In this document: positions 39,651 through 52,482 of the stretch, one piece after another | Layout: the number at the start of each line of letters is the position of its first letter | How positions within the stretch are numbered: the stretch's first letter is position 1 | Source: Spisula solida | Lineage: Eukaryota > Mollusca > Bivalvia > Venerida > Mactridae | Reading direction: 5' to 3' | DNA length: 64,000 bases | Assembly: GCA_947247005.1 (NCBI GenBank) | Contig: OX365948.1 | Span: 4,092,001-4,156,000 of the forward strand | Position numbers and translations under genes: made by a program | The notes under the pieces: generated by a model | Database searches by the model: none | Seen by the model: only the letters and a program-made list of their open reading frames with translations | Told to the model about the DNA's origin: nothing

Positions 39651-39782
39651 AATTTTTTACTTACATTTAGGTGGGATACTTTGTGAAACATGTTTGTATC
39701 TCTTTTAACAGTACTGTAAATGTAATTTAAAGTTAATAGTTAAATGTGCAACATACATTATAATAAATCTATTATAAAATTA

Positions 39783-40200
39783 TTAGTTCCCTACCGGTTT
39801 TTGACCAGAGGGGACTAGAGGTTTGCCCTCCGTCCGTCAAAAAATCTGGATCCTGACATAACTGGAACAGTTTCCAAGCTAGGTGTATGAAATTTGGTAT
39901 GTGGATAGGGGGGAATAAGGGGATTATGCACGTCTACATATATGTTGATTCTGACAAAAATTGTGGTTGCTATGGCGACAGAAAGAGTGAAAATATGCCT
40001 AAATCTAGATCCTGCCATAACTCAAACAGTTTCCAAGCTAGGTTTATGAAACGTGATATGTGGATAGGGGGCAATAAGGGGATTATGCACTTCTAAAAAT
40101 ATTATGATTCTGACAAAAATTGTGGTTGCTATGACAACAGAAACATTGAAAATGGCTGCAAACCGGTAGGGTACTTCTGTATTGCTTGCAATTCTTAATT
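39783..40200. repeat. Dispersed element with CCGGTAGGG / CCCTACCGG ends
   Basis: Left end TTCCCTACCGGTTTTTGACC, right end AAACCGGTAGGGTACTTCTG TATTGC. Two internal units of about 146-186 bp share GTTTCCAAGCTAGGTGTATG or GGTTTATG, ATGTGGATAGGGGG and GATTATGCAC. A deleted version is at 22107-22170. Confidence 0.65.
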
Positions 40201-40926
40201 ACTTGTTATATTTATATCTAAAATCTGGCTGAAAAATATCTCAGTAATGCATATCACTAGTATAAAGTACATAATGATGTCATTTAATCATGATTGATAA
40301 GTTAGCATGCTTTAAGAAACTTTATTAACTATATTAAATGATAAATATCTGATTGTTTTTACAAGGATTTCATTTAGCCCTTCAAATTAACTTTTGATCC
40401 CTGATATTTCCTAAAAAGTAATATTTTATGCATACAAAATATTTTTCTGTCCAGGGATTGGTATTTTTATACTATTTTGGATAACAAATGGTGGATTAAA
40501 GCTTTTTTGGCTATTGCATGGTAAACATCTGTACAAAATTATCAAATTATTATTAGTTTTTAGACTCAGAACCTTATGGCAATTTCTGGCATCTACTTAA
40601 TTTTCCATAAAATGCCTTTTTAAGAAAAACAAGTTCTGATCCAATGCGTTTTGGTATACAGCAAAAATTTGGGATGTCAATACTTTGTTTTTTGTGACAT
40701 AATTTCTTATACCTGGGCCTGTGGTCAGACTAATAACTGAATAATCAAAGTTTGAGACTCCAAAGGCTTGCATTAAGTCTCTGTTTCAATTCTACTTAAA
40801 ATAACAAACCTAGAGTAATACCACTTAACCTTTAACTCCATAAACCATTTACATATTTACTTACATAGGGTTTTTATTATTGATATTGACAACATATTGA
40901 CATAAAAAGCAACCGAGAGCCTTTTT
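40201..40926. other. Intergenic, nothing recognised
   Basis: AT-rich DNA without open frames or repeats that I can link to other copies in the window. Confidence 0.5.
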
Positions 40927-41911
40927 AGCTCACCTGTCACAAAGCGACAGAGTGAGCTTTTGTGATCACTCTTCGTCCGCCGTCCGTCCTTCAACAATTT
41001 GCTTGTGTAGACACTAGAGGTCACAATTTTGGCTGAATCATTATGAAACTTGGTCACAATGATCATATCAACAAAATCTAGGTCAAGTTCGATATTGGGT
41101 CATCCGGGTTCAAAAACTAGGTCACAAGGTCAAATCATAGAAAAATCTTGTGTAGTCAATAGAGGTCACAATTTTGACTTATTCTTTATGAAACTTGGTC
41201 ACAATGATCATCACAACAAAATCTAGGTCAAGTTCGATATTGGATTCTCTGGGGTCAAAAACTAGGTCACAAGGTCATATCATAGAAAAACCTTGTGTAG
41301 TCACTAGAGATCATAATTTCGACCTTATCTTTATGAAACTTTGTCACAATGATCATCTTAACAAAATCTAGGTCAAGCTCGATATTGGGTCATCTGGGGT
41401 CAAAAACTAGGTCACAAGGTCAAATCATAGAAAAATCTTGTGTAGTCAATAGAGGTCACAATTTTGGCCTAATCATTATGAAACTTGGTCACAATGATAA
41501 TATCAACAAAATCTAAGTCAAGGACGATATTGGGTAATCCGGGGTCAAAAACTAGGTCACAAGGTCAAATCATAGAAAAACCTTGTGTTGTCACTAGAGG
41601 TCACAATTTTGACCTAATATTTATGAAACTTGGTCACAATGATCATCACAAGATGTTCGACATTGGGTCAACTAGGGTCAAAAACTAGGTCACAAGGTCA
41701 AATCATAGAAAAACCCTTGTGTAGTCACTACAGGTCACACTTTTATCCTAATCCTTATGAAACTTGGTTAGAGTGATCATCTCAACAAAATCTAGGTCAA
41801 GTGCGATATTGCATCATATGGGGCCAAGAACTAGGTCACTAGGTCAAATCACAGGTCTTGCAAGTACTGCTTCAACAGGTGAGCGACCTAGGGCCCTTTG
41901 GGCCCTCTTGT
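40927..41911 (+). repeat. AGGTCA-rich dispersed element, copy 3 (near complete)
   Basis: The 5' terminus AGCTCACCTGTCACAAAGCG ACAGAGTGAGC can fold on itself. It is followed by TTTTGTGATCACTCTTCGTC CG, about six core units of roughly 145 bp, and the 3' end CAGGTGAGCGACCTAGGGCC CTTTGGGCCCTCTTGT. AGCTCACCTG and CAGGTGAGC are inverted. One core unit is shortened at about 41650. No frame of coding quality. Confidence 0.9.
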
Positions 41912-41929
41912 TTATTAACTTGACTTTTC

Positions 41930-42460
41930 GAAGAAAATGGTAAAGCTTTTGTCATAACGGGATCGTGTGTGTCCACATTGGCTAAGATTTTTGTGACAGT
42001 CACTTGAAACTCAACATAGTGATTTACCATCACAAGGGAAGTCCATGCCGGCAAGGCTGGTAACCCTGTGAACTTTATTTATAGAGTTATCTGCCCTTGT
42101 TTCGACTTAGCTTAGACATTTTGGTCATTTTTGTTACTTTCAAGTACGAGAAAGTCAAGCATCCAGAACACGTTGGTCGTGCTCTTGTTGTATTGATAAA
42201 ACTGGTAACAAATCATTATTTTTAAGAAAAATAACCTATCAAAACACAATTTTAAACGAGATCTTCCTTTGGCAATCAGTTGATAATGAATACATTTGGA
42301 TAATTCTCATATTTATAGGGACTGGTTATATATTGTGTATGCCATCTCCATACCAGTTACGGTATTACAAAGCATCTGCATTGAAATGCGGCAATGTGTT
42401 GAAAGGCATCAGTTTGAATGAAAATATTGGACGATGCATCAAAGTGAGTCACTACAGGGT
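41930..42460. other. Candidate exon/promoter region, unassigned
   Basis: More mixed base composition than its surroundings. On the plus strand a segment from an acceptor-like TATTTATAG (42310-42318) to a donor-like AAA/GTGAGT (42443/42444) is open and would read MPSPYQLRYYKASALKCG from an ATG at 42339. On the minus strand 41925-42054 is open too. Neither has a recognised relative and no partner exons were found. Confidence 0.2.
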
Positions 42461-44225
42461 CAAGGAATATAGCTGTTATAAGATACATTTTTGTTTGTAA
42501 CAGAGGCCCAGAATACAAATTCATGTACATTGTAAATTATGCAAATATGGATAATGTAACTATATGCATATAAACCATTTCAGACATATTGCATGCATGC
42601 AGTACATACATAATTATTATGTCTCTATAGCACATTTAATATAAATCACACTGGAAAAGGGAAGGTGTTTCCCCGAAACATATCTCTGTGATATAATTAA
42701 CAAATTTCAAGACTTGTGACTGATTTTATTATTGAATACTGTATACAATATGAATTACAAACAGAAGTAATGATGAAATGCAATATGATTAGACGTTATG
42801 TAAATGTAAGGTAATTATGTACCAGTATTTGTAATCACGCCCTGTTACATTATATGTGAAACAGCCACGTTAATATATTGGCAATTACCTCATGTTTCTA
42901 CCTGTCAGACTCTATCAGGGCGTGGTAGTGTACACTTGACATATCCTCGAGAACAAACACACTCATTACTTAACATTCTATGCAGTACCGTCTCTTTTCT
43001 AGTATTAATTATCGTTTTCTTAATATCTTTCCTGATTATTCCAGTAGAGTGCTTTTTGTGAGAAAGCCATTTGCTTACAAGTTTTGAAGTAAATACATTT
43101 GAAACAGTCTTACAATATACCACATGATAAAATCATTTTTCTTTCATGTGGCAGGAAGTTTTTCATGGGAACATTTGTACCTAATTTACTGTTGAATTTA
43201 ACTTTATTATCTTCATTAATTGTGTAACATATACAATATAAACAGTTGTTCTGATGGTATCTGTATGACACAAAAATGTTTTTTCTTCCGCCTCTATCTG
43301 AAGATTAACCACTCCAATTTGAAGTCACCTTAAAGTTACTTACTTACTTACTTACCTTGAAAGGCAGGACTTCTAATCTACTTCATTCTTCCTAATCAGG
43401 CTACTGTATATCTATATAATATTTTGACTAACTCATGTATCACAAAAACATTAGGAGTTATCTCCCATGAAACAAAAGTAAAATATTACAATTAAATGGT
43501 TTGTATATGGTACAGACAAATTATACTAGTATAAAAAAAATAAAATCCATCACAAAAATATCGGCAATTTTGTGTTTGTTTTTGTATGTAGCAATTTATC
43601 GTGTTAGAGTTATACTTGTCCAACTGCTTTTTTGTAATAAACTTCTGGTGTTATTGATTGGTATTTTTGGTATTCAGATAATGAAAGTTTTACATATCTT
43701 TTCACACAAATACGGGTTTATTAATGATTTTGATACAGGGTATGTCTTCTCTATTGGTCAGGTATAATAAGGCTGTTAGGAAGAACCTTTGTTAATAGCA
43801 ATAAAATATTTTTTATGGTCAATCAGGATTCAATTAAATTTCAATTAAAATACGATCAGAGCAATTTTCAACTTGTCCTTGTATAGTAAAACGTGATTGA
43901 AACTCTCAATAGATAGACTGGGGGATTTAAAATATGAGAAATTTATTATGTCCTTTGATCAGAAGTAACAGCTCTTTAGCATTTTATTAACAAATTTAAA
44001 CCAGCTAATACATGCCTATGGCTGAACACAACAAATTGATTTTAGCTTTGGATACCGGTATTCGGGAATTTCAGAAAAATTGATTTTGTATTGTTATTAA
44101 AAATGCAAAGGTGTCTGTTGTTATCGAGAACGTTTAACCTGTTGCTAATTAATTTTCGTGAGCAATCGTCAAGGTTCGTTTGTTTTCGACGTTTTATATA
44201 GGTGTATATTATTGGATTTTATGAC
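42461..44225. other. Intergenic, one short (ACTT)n microsatellite
   Basis: TTACTTACTTACTTACTTAC at about 43336-43357 is a small tetranucleotide run. A segment at 43555-43640 (TTTTGTGTTTGTTTTTGTAT, then GCAATTTATC(G/A)(C/T)GTT) recurs at 52298-52350, a dispersed repeat of unknown type. No gene seen. Confidence 0.45.
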
Positions 44226-45058
44226 TACAGTTGAACTTCGATGCCTCGAACTACCTTCAACAGGGAAAATAGTTCGAAGCATCTATGGTATTCAAATATA
44301 AGTTGAACTGATGTAGGCATGAAAATCCGTGTGTGCATTGCATAATTACTTTACTTAAATAATGCACGTGTATCATTTTTTTAAAATTATTCATTATAAT
44401 AATAAAACATAATATATTTAGACGAAATTGACCTGAAATCTGATCTTCGGCAAGCTCTTCGAATGTTTACAAGTCTTACTAAGGTAACTTGTTATACAGC
44501 GCATTTATATAAAGCAGCGAGTCACGAATTATTATCATGTTCGATGTCAAGTTAGACTACCAATAAATAAATTATACTGAAACAAACACTTATGACGTAT
44601 GAGAACTTTAAAAAATGATTATTTTATTCGCTACTGAATTCTATTAACAAAAATAATTAAATTATAATTTCCTGGTTGGCCTTCATTAGCTTTTAAATGG
44701 ATCTATAAGTGTTTAAGTTTCTCAAAAACTCATTATACAATGCAACAAATTGTTAGGTATACATCTATACAGTAATTATCATAACTTGTTAATACACCTG
44801 TCGCAGACTACCTGCGGTCGAACAATGGAGTTCAACACTTAATGAAAGGTGCGAAAACTTGCATTGTTCGACCCATCTACAGGTAAATCATAGCGAGGGA
44901 CCATCCAATCGGTTCGAGTGTTCGACCTAGATATTGTTCGAGATATCTATTGGTTCACTATATGAATAAAGAAGGGATTTGCCGGGACCGAAGAACCATT
45001 TCGAGGCATCTAGGGTGTTCGAGGCAAGTACTGTTCGAGGCATCGAAGTTCTACTGTA
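44226..45058. mobile_element. pogo-like non-autonomous DNA transposon
   Basis: Left end TACAGTTGAACTTCGATGCC TCGAAC; right end reverse-complemented TACAGTAGAACTTCGATGCC TCGAAC, 25 of 26 matching. TA target sites. CAGTNGAAC(C/T)TCG-type termini are known from pogo/Tigger elements; the superfamily call is by that resemblance. The 833-bp interior repeats TTCGA motifs and has no transposase frame. Confidence 0.75.
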
Positions 45059-45315
45059 TATAATTCGTAGTCACAATGTAGTATGTAATAGCCATGTGGT
45101 TAAGTGCTTGCGCCCCATCCCAGCGAAGCTGGTTCAAATCATCCAAACAGTCTTTTTTAAAGTTTTTCATAAGTCATTAGATATTAAAATATCAACTAAA
45201 ATGCAGACTATTTCATTGGGTTTTAATTCTTTTATCAGTTGTTTATTTATTTTTTTCTTTCATTTTATTATTGAATATATGGAAAGTAATGATACATGTA
45301 CATGTAAAGTTCATT

Positions 45316-46839
45316 TCAATTGTCAGTCTCGCTGGCTGTATCTGTTGTGCTGCCGTCGCTCGCTGTGTCGGTGATATCATCACACAAATCTATGACAAAT
45401 TCATCCATGGGTTCTCCGGCTTTGAAATGATCGGAAATCTGCATTTTGGTGATAATCTTTTCAACATGAGTACAGGCAGTCCACCACCTCTCCCTATCAA
45501 TTTCTTTGAATGCTTCTTTGGTCAATTGCAGTGTGTCATCAAGTCTGAAAATAAAACAATTCAAGTTTTACCATGAAGTTCAGCTAATAAGTCCTTACAA
45601 TGAAATTGAAGTCATAGAGCTAATTACAAATTGAACGTTTTCAGCTGAGGACAAACAGTCTACTATTAAAACATATTTGCAATCAATACCACATTTGTCA
45701 TGAGGGAAACGTTATGTTTAAACAGAATTACTAAAGAGAAATCAGTATTGTAAACTATTTTCTACGACACCAACCTGAATGTCGAATGATCTGGTCCATG
45801 GTATATGTAGGTGCTGGTTTGTGAAGTCTTGCTAACCGAAGTAGTTCTGCCTTCAACATACTGTTGTTGAACTGTATTCCCTGCTTTCGAAGCCATTCCT
45901 GCAATGACAAATTGAGAATTATATCTATTTTGCAACACAATTGTAAACTGTATTTATATGAGTTTTAGTGAAGAATTGTACATCATGATATACTTACTTG
46001 AATATCAGCCTTTTTTGTACTGGATGAAGGACACTTGTCCGTTTGCATGGAGTGATACCTCGCATTATCCATCACAATGGCACTTGGACATTTAAGGTTG
46101 GGCAGAAGCTTTTCCAGTAGCCATTTGGTGAAGTTACGTGAGTTCATTTCACTGTGGTAATCTCCTGTCCTCGATTTGGCTTTGTATACTAGTTCCGCTC
46201 CCTCTACGAACCCCTTGTTTGAACCAGCGTGGACAACAATTAGCCGTTGGCCGCAGTTACAAGGTGGTGTTGCGCCAGACATGTCGTCACTTTGCCAATA
46301 TCTCTTTACGGTAAACGCCTTGTCAAACTATGTTTTTGTCAACATAGACGAATGAGTAGCCGGATTCGTGAAGTTGCTTCTTTTTAACATAAAACTTCAA
46401 CCGCTGGGCGACGATATTTGGCCTTTCTATCAAAGCCTTCCTGTTGTCGGATGTCTTCTTCCATGTACACCCGAGCTTCTGGACCCGAAGGCTTGCTGCC
46501 AGGGTAGTTGATTTCTGCCTTCAACGTTGTAAGAATATTGTTTATCATTGGAAGCACACGGCGCTGGTTGTAGAACTGATGCATCTTGTTTTTTATTACC
46601 GGCTTATAATGCCCGCGCTTAGTCCTACTTGGCGAACTCAATGTACCAGTCTCTCTCATTTCCTTCCATACTCAAAAAACTTTCCTTCTATTGACTCCAG
46701 TTGCATCCACTGTTTTCTGAATATAAGATGACTTTGTGTCTCCTGGGTGTTCCTTAAAATATTGCGAAACGTTGAGAACCAGCTCCTTATCTTTAGACCT
46801 TAGCTGCTTCAAAATTTTCATATTACACGCCATATCCAT
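45316..46839 (-). pseudogene. Decayed, intron-bearing DDE (IS630/Tc1-mariner-like) transposase
   Basis: Order on the minus strand: ATG at 46839 and a helix-turn-helix-like N-terminus (KILKQLRSKDKELVLNVSQY), an in-frame TGA at 46674-46672, RGHYKPVIKNKMHQFYNQRR, then YVKKKQLHESGYSFVYVDKN, where the first catalytic Asp lies. A frameshift follows, then YWQSDDMSGATPP, GQRLIVVHAGSNKGFVEGAE and IVMDNARYHS with the second Asp. A donor at KKADIQ/GTAAGT joins EWLRKQGIQFNNSMLKAELL in 45775-45901. A last block, DDTLQLTKEAFKEIDRERWW, with an acidic tail, is at 45316-45554. The block with the third acidic residue, expected between the last two exons, is absent. Stop, frameshift and loss show it is dead. 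Confidence 0.85.
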
Positions 46840-46950
46840 TGAATGATTATGAGTGTAAAGTTACAATAGTCTTAAATACTACACAAACCTGATTAATAAA
46901 TCGTGAAAAACGTGAATACTTACAATAAACTCAAAATATATAAAATGTCA

Positions 46951-47026
46951 ACGTCGAGGTTCGAACTCCAAAACTTTGAGTCGCAAGCGCGTTGTCTATA
47001 CATGTACCACTACACCAATAGCCCTC
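46951..47026 (-). repeat. tRNA-like sequence
   Basis: The minus strand reads GCTATTGGTGTAGTGGTACA (A-box-like) and GGAGTTCGAACCTCGACG (B-box-like). The arms are incompletely paired; probably a SINE head or tRNA-derived relic. Similar relics are at 52845-52917 and 62311-62380. Confidence 0.45.
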
Positions 47027-47099
47027 TTTTAACGTTTAATCATATATTTATAGTTATGCCTATGTTTCGATTGATACTTGTCGTGATAATCTATTAAAA

Positions 47100-50000
47100 A
47101 ACCAGATATTCATGGGTGACAGGTTAAAAGTTATCAACAATAAAAATTATGTTACACAAAAACACCAATATTTGATATGGAATTCATTTGCTCAATAGTG
47201 CAATGTTGTTTGCAATATAGAATTTATTGCACAATATCTATCATATCCAGGGGCATAACCAGGCCTGAATGTTACTCACACAAGCCACACAAGCATGAAG
47301 TTGGTGGTTATGATTGGGGATACTCATGATTGTTCAAGTTTTAGACTTTATTGCCATTTTGGCCATATTTATATTTTTACTTTTCAAATTAATGTGTGTA
47401 TCGCTGGCTACGCCCCTGATATCCATTGGTGTATTCATACTTTTGTTAACAAGCCATTTCTAGTGTTAACACCAGGGAGGGGGGGGAAATGCTGATTTGA
47501 TACATTGAGACTTATTCGCATAACATTGGACTTCAGTGAGCCATAATCCCTACTAAACATTGACAAACAGGCCTGGTGTGTGCAGACTTTCTCTTTTTTT
47601 GTCCTCACATGGGACCCCTAAAGGGAAGATCACCAATGATGACAAGACCCCTTAAATTCTATGACAATGAATCATGAACATGTCCTCACTCCCAGTCTTC
47701 TGGCACCAAAATAATGGATTAAAGTTTGCCAAGTCTAGTCCTGCGAATAATTTTAAGATGAATCATACACATTTTGAAAGTTCATTTTTAATTGATTTGG
47801 CATCTAACATGTTTGGTCGCCATCAGTTTAATCCAATTTCCAATCCCATGGTCCATGCAAATTGATTTTGGGAAATAAAATGATATTTTTTGGGGATTGT
47901 AAAGTTAATGCATGGCATGTTTAGTTTTAATTAGAAAACAAATTTATTTGACTTGATGCAAGATTTTTCAGGGATAGTTCCTAGCTATTAGTTTGAAAAA
48001 TAATTTTACAAACTAGATAAACGTTTTTACATAATTATAAACAACAAATACCCTTTAACCCTTTGCCCTATAGAACCCTTACCTATCAAATTACTATAGT
48101 AAGTGAAGTAAGTCAATTACTGTATTCAAACTAGCTTTTAAAACTACCACTGTCATTTTGCACATTTTGTGCGAAAATTTCCAATTAGACAAGGTCAATT
48201 GGAACCTTTTTTAATTGCTTTATATAACTAATAAGCCTATGAAGTTAGTATGTGTTTTTTTTGTTTTAAAACATTAATATGTAGATTTAAATTGAAAACT
48301 CTATCATCATCATCATTTAAAAGGAACAAAGTAAAAATAAACCTGCCTTCCCCTTTCTACCAGGAGTAAGCAAAGGTTAAATGATAATCAAGCAATTAAT
48401 TTATGGCGTCCCTAAGCTTTGCTTAGCAGCTGTCAATGTTTGTATGGGATTGAATGTTCAATGTTCAGCACAGTTGTCCACTTGATGTCACCAGGTTATA
48501 GGTAATTATGTTAACATTCAACAACAACACCTTGTATTGATGATCTCCAACAACAATATATTGAATAGGAAAGACACCACAGGAAATGATGCCTTAATCT
48601 TCTGTCAGAATACCCCCACATTGTCCTATTGTATACTGTGGTCTACTGTACATAAATATCATGTTTAACTATAATAACTTGTATTTCAGGCCTTAGTCAA
48701 TATCTATCAATTTCTACCCAGGGACTTGACAGAAGTGTTGTCTGGAACCATAGACTGTGTCCCGCATGACAGGAAGTGTTGTCTGGGACTATTATAGACT
48801 GCGTCCCAAGAGTCCCAGACTGGTACTAGTTTTATTTTCTGCCTTATTAGATTAGTGCTTACAATGTGACAGTAATTACACGCTCACTATTCTCCCTATT
48901 CCAGAAGCTGAGAAAACAATTGGATTTTCAGTAAAGCAGATACTCTCGACGAAATATCGAACAATGTGACAACAAAACTTGTGAGCGGAGAAAGAGAAAT
49001 AGTGAGAGGATTTTGTCAGTGCCTTTTTGTATGTGAAGAGAGAAAGAGGTTTGGTAGCATGTGGAGTGGAAATTACGCCTGATGTCGGTGACAGATTCAA
49101 GGTTGGTTTTACTGTCCACCTATTGAAGTTGTAAAGAGCTGATTATATATTACTGGTACCAACAATGTGTGCGATGTCTTTTATTTCTTGTACTATTTTT
49201 TGTTAATTCTTGTATTTAGTTTGTGTGGCATATAAATGCTGTTAATCTGACAAAAGTTTTAATATATCTGTACTACTGTAAATCACTTTATATTTGCATG
49301 ACGTTAATTTATTTTAAGTATTTCAGTAATGTTTATAATTTGTGGGGGAAAATTCAGCTCCAGCAGTACGTTTCTGTTATGAAATGATATTTACACTGAT
49401 AAATGAATTTGTGAGGAACTCTTTTAAGGAAAAAACTTGAAAATAAAAACATCGCAAATAATACACAACATACATTATACAAGTCAATATGTTCCATTTA
49501 TAGAAAATCTTATCAATTTTGTATCAGACAGTCTTTGTACCTGAAGGTCGGTGGTTCTCAATAATAATTTATCAAGGGTTTCTTTTATTGAAGTTTTTAA
49601 CATTATTAAAATATCCAATTGTAATTAAATTATTCAGAATGTTGAAACAATTTAATCTGTCATTTTACGTTTTATATTGAACATTTTATGTTCTAGTATT
49701 TCCTATTTCTGAGGTTCTCAGTTATTGTCGCTTTGCCAGAATATAAAAGAATCATATAAAAACCCGACTAATTCAAGAAGTTTTTGATATTATCAGAAAA
49801 TTAATGGCTGCTTGTAACACATGAAAACATGCAACTTACTTCATAGTGATACGTTTTTGATCTTTTTTGTACAAGTATAAATATTCTAACAATAAACCAG
49901 ATAATGTGACATTAATTAAGTATTTCTCATGCACATGTATAGCTTTGGCCTGTAACAATATTTATAATTTTGGATTAAAGGTGTAAGAAGTATTGTTGCA

Positions 50001-50470
50001 GTAATTCATACACAAAGAGTGTTCGTTAAGTAAGATATGATTGATATGGCACCATTGTAGTCGCCTTTCAACAGAATGTTAGATCATTAGTTCTGGTATA
50101 TAATATAATTGTCGTAATTATACATTTTGTTCATGTCCATATTTTTACATGATAGAGCTATGTAGCTTACTAAGTATAAAGATTTTCACTTAGACAAGAG
50201 GCTTGCAAATCTTAATGATATATTATTATAAAGACTTGAAATGAAATCTGGATTGTCTTGCATTTCGAGGTGCAATATTGCTAAAGCTTAGAGCAACATT
50301 TTGGTTTCAGCAGATTTTTGCTGTATAGAGGTTATTTTAGGAGTTTACTTTTGATAATTGATAATGTAATGGCATGGAGGTTGTTGTTCAATGAAGGGGG
50401 CTTCTCTGGAGAGGTGGTTGCTGAAGATGAGGCTGTTCTAGAGAGTGTGGCTCTGAAAATATTGTTGTTA
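47100..50470. other. Intergenic, no gene recognised
   Basis: AT-rich. A poly-pyrimidine/AG at 48690 precedes two imperfect copies of GACAGAAGTGTTGTCTGG.../GACAGGAAGTGTTGTCTGG... (48730-48815). At 48925-49080 the plus strand has an open purine-rich frame ending in TGA after WSGNYA, with no similarity recognised. A G7 run occurs at 47478-47485. A three-unit ATC run is at about 48303. Confidence 0.45.
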
Positions 50471-50479
50471 CAGAGATGG

Positions 50480-51062
50480 TCACTATGGGAGTAGGGAGGT
50501 TGTTGCTCAACTGATGGTCTTTCTATGAAGTTTGTTGCTTAAGAAATGGTTATTTTGTTGAGGTTTTTGCAGAAGAAATGACATCTCTATGGAGGTTGTT
50601 GCTCAAGAGATGGTCACTTTGGGAAGGATGTTGATGAAGAAATGGCCTCTCTATGGAGGTTGTTGCTCAAGAGATGGTCACTTTGGGAAGGATGTTGCTG
50701 AAGAAATGGCCTCTCTATGAAGGTTGTAGCTCAAGAGATGGTCACTTTGGGAAGGATGTTGCTGAAGAAATGGCCTCTCTATGAAGGTTGTAGCTCAAGA
50801 GATGGTCACTTTGGGAAGGATGTTGCTGAAGAAATGGCCTCTCTATGAAGGTTGTAGCTCAAGAGATGGTCACTTTGGGAAGGATGTTGCTGAAGAAATG
50901 GCCTCTCTATGGAGGTTGTAGCTCAAGAGATGGTCACTTTTGGAAGGATGTTGCTGAAGAAATGACCTCTCTATGAAGGTTGTAGCTCAAGAGATGGTCA
51001 CTTTGGGAAGGATGTTGCTGAAGATATGGCCTCCCTGTGGAGGTTGTTGCTCAAGAGAGGAC
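50480..51062 (+). repeat. 64-bp minisatellite, about nine units
   Basis: Regular 64-bp steps at TGGTCACTTT: 50611, 50675, 50739, 50803, 50867, 50931 and 50995. Unit: TGGTCACTTTGGGAAGGATG + TTGCTGAAGAAATGGCCTCT + CTATGAAGGTTGTAGCTCAA + GAGA. Units on the left edge are diverged, the inner ones nearly identical. The length is not a multiple of three and there is no open frame. Confidence 0.95.
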
Positions 51063-52470
51063 CTATATGAAGAGTGCTTTAAACATTTAAGGTGATTCCC
51101 AACTCTTCATTTGAGTGGAAGTTTAGAAATCGGTGTAAACACGACGTATTGAAAGCGTCTGACTTCCATGATGAAATACAATGTAGTACGAAAAATTAAA
51201 AATGGATTCGTCAGCATGTTCTCATGTCTTAAAATCGCGAATTTACTGTATAGTTAATACTATATTATACTATAATATGCTTGCAGAATAAAGCTATAGC
51301 TGCAATTTTATGTACCATTTATTCCAAACGTTGAAAGACCAACACTCGCGAATACCAGGCTAAGCTACAACGTATGTGAAAAGTTCTATAATGCGCCCAC
51401 ACACAAATGTATCCAAGTTTTAATAAATGTTTAGCAAGCATCCCGACTACATTAGAGGAAGGTTCTTTGCATTTATTTTGTAAGAATATAGACTAGCTAA
51501 TGCAAAAGAGCATATAGCTAAAACTGGGCTCATCTTTTAATATACACATTTTTTTTCAAAAACAAATTATCGCGAAAACTGGATACAACGTATTTAAAAC
51601 GTTGATGTATTTTGTAAACTCTCCTGGTTTTCGACATTTCCGAAATCACTAAACTGTCAATAAAAAAAATAAAGCTGAGCAACTGCCATGAAATTTGGGA
51701 TAAAACTTCTATAATAAGTACTCTTAGTATTGGTTGCATGTACGAAAACAGTATGTTGTTCAAAAAAAATTTTCTCGTATTACTTAAAAATGAAAAATCT
51801 CATATTTTAAAATATCATTTAAAAATACATATAACATGCCTATTCTAAAACAAACATTATTATGTGATTCCGTAGTGCATGCCAAATTTCATGAAATAAC
51901 ACATCAAACTTTTTCGGTAAAATGCAAATATCAGTTTTAAGGTGGTTTCCTCAAAATCTAAAAATATCTTAAAAACTAGCCAAGCAAAACTGTTATGGGT
52001 TTGCACAATCACTACCATGAGTCTGCAGGGGTGTTCTTCATAAAAATCAGGTGTTTGATACCTCTTGTACAGAAAAAATTAAGAGTTTGGAATCACCTTA
52101 AGAAAACATCATGTCCTCAATGTTTTGGTGTAATCAGCTGTGCGATAAATTGCAGTACAAAAACAAACACAATATTGCCTATATTTTTGTTATGGATTAA
52201 AATCAAGGACAGTAACACTTACCAATGAAAGCATTCAAACATTTAGCACAATATATGTAAAGTTTTCATGCTCCTAAATATTCAGAAACGATAAATATAG
52301 CGGATTTTGTGTTTGTTTTTGTATTGCAATTTATCACGTTGGAGTTATACATGTACAGTCGGTTCAATAAGTAATACTAATGAGGGAACTGTCCAATTCA
52401 AAAGAATAGGGGAGGCTTATGTTTTATATAATAGATACCTTCAATCAACAGTATAATATTTAAAAACCAA
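51063..52470. other. Intergenic, dispersed-repeat fragments
   Basis: Contains AAGGTGATTCCCAACTC (51090) and AAGGTGGTTTCCTCAAAATC (51941), and a segment shared with 43555-43640. Probably one or two old DNA elements (the AAGGTG(A/G)TT motif could mark termini), but no clear inverted ends. Frames on either strand are unconvincing. Confidence 0.3.
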
Positions 52471-52482
52471 TTTTCACATCGC

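Noticed and set aside
44979..45374. 131-codon plus-strand frame
   Set aside because: Runs from the end of the pogo-like element into the antisense of the transposase pseudogene.
48925..49080. Possible coding exon (open purine-rich plus-strand segment)
   Set aside because: Splice borders weak and peptide unrecognised; left as unassigned.
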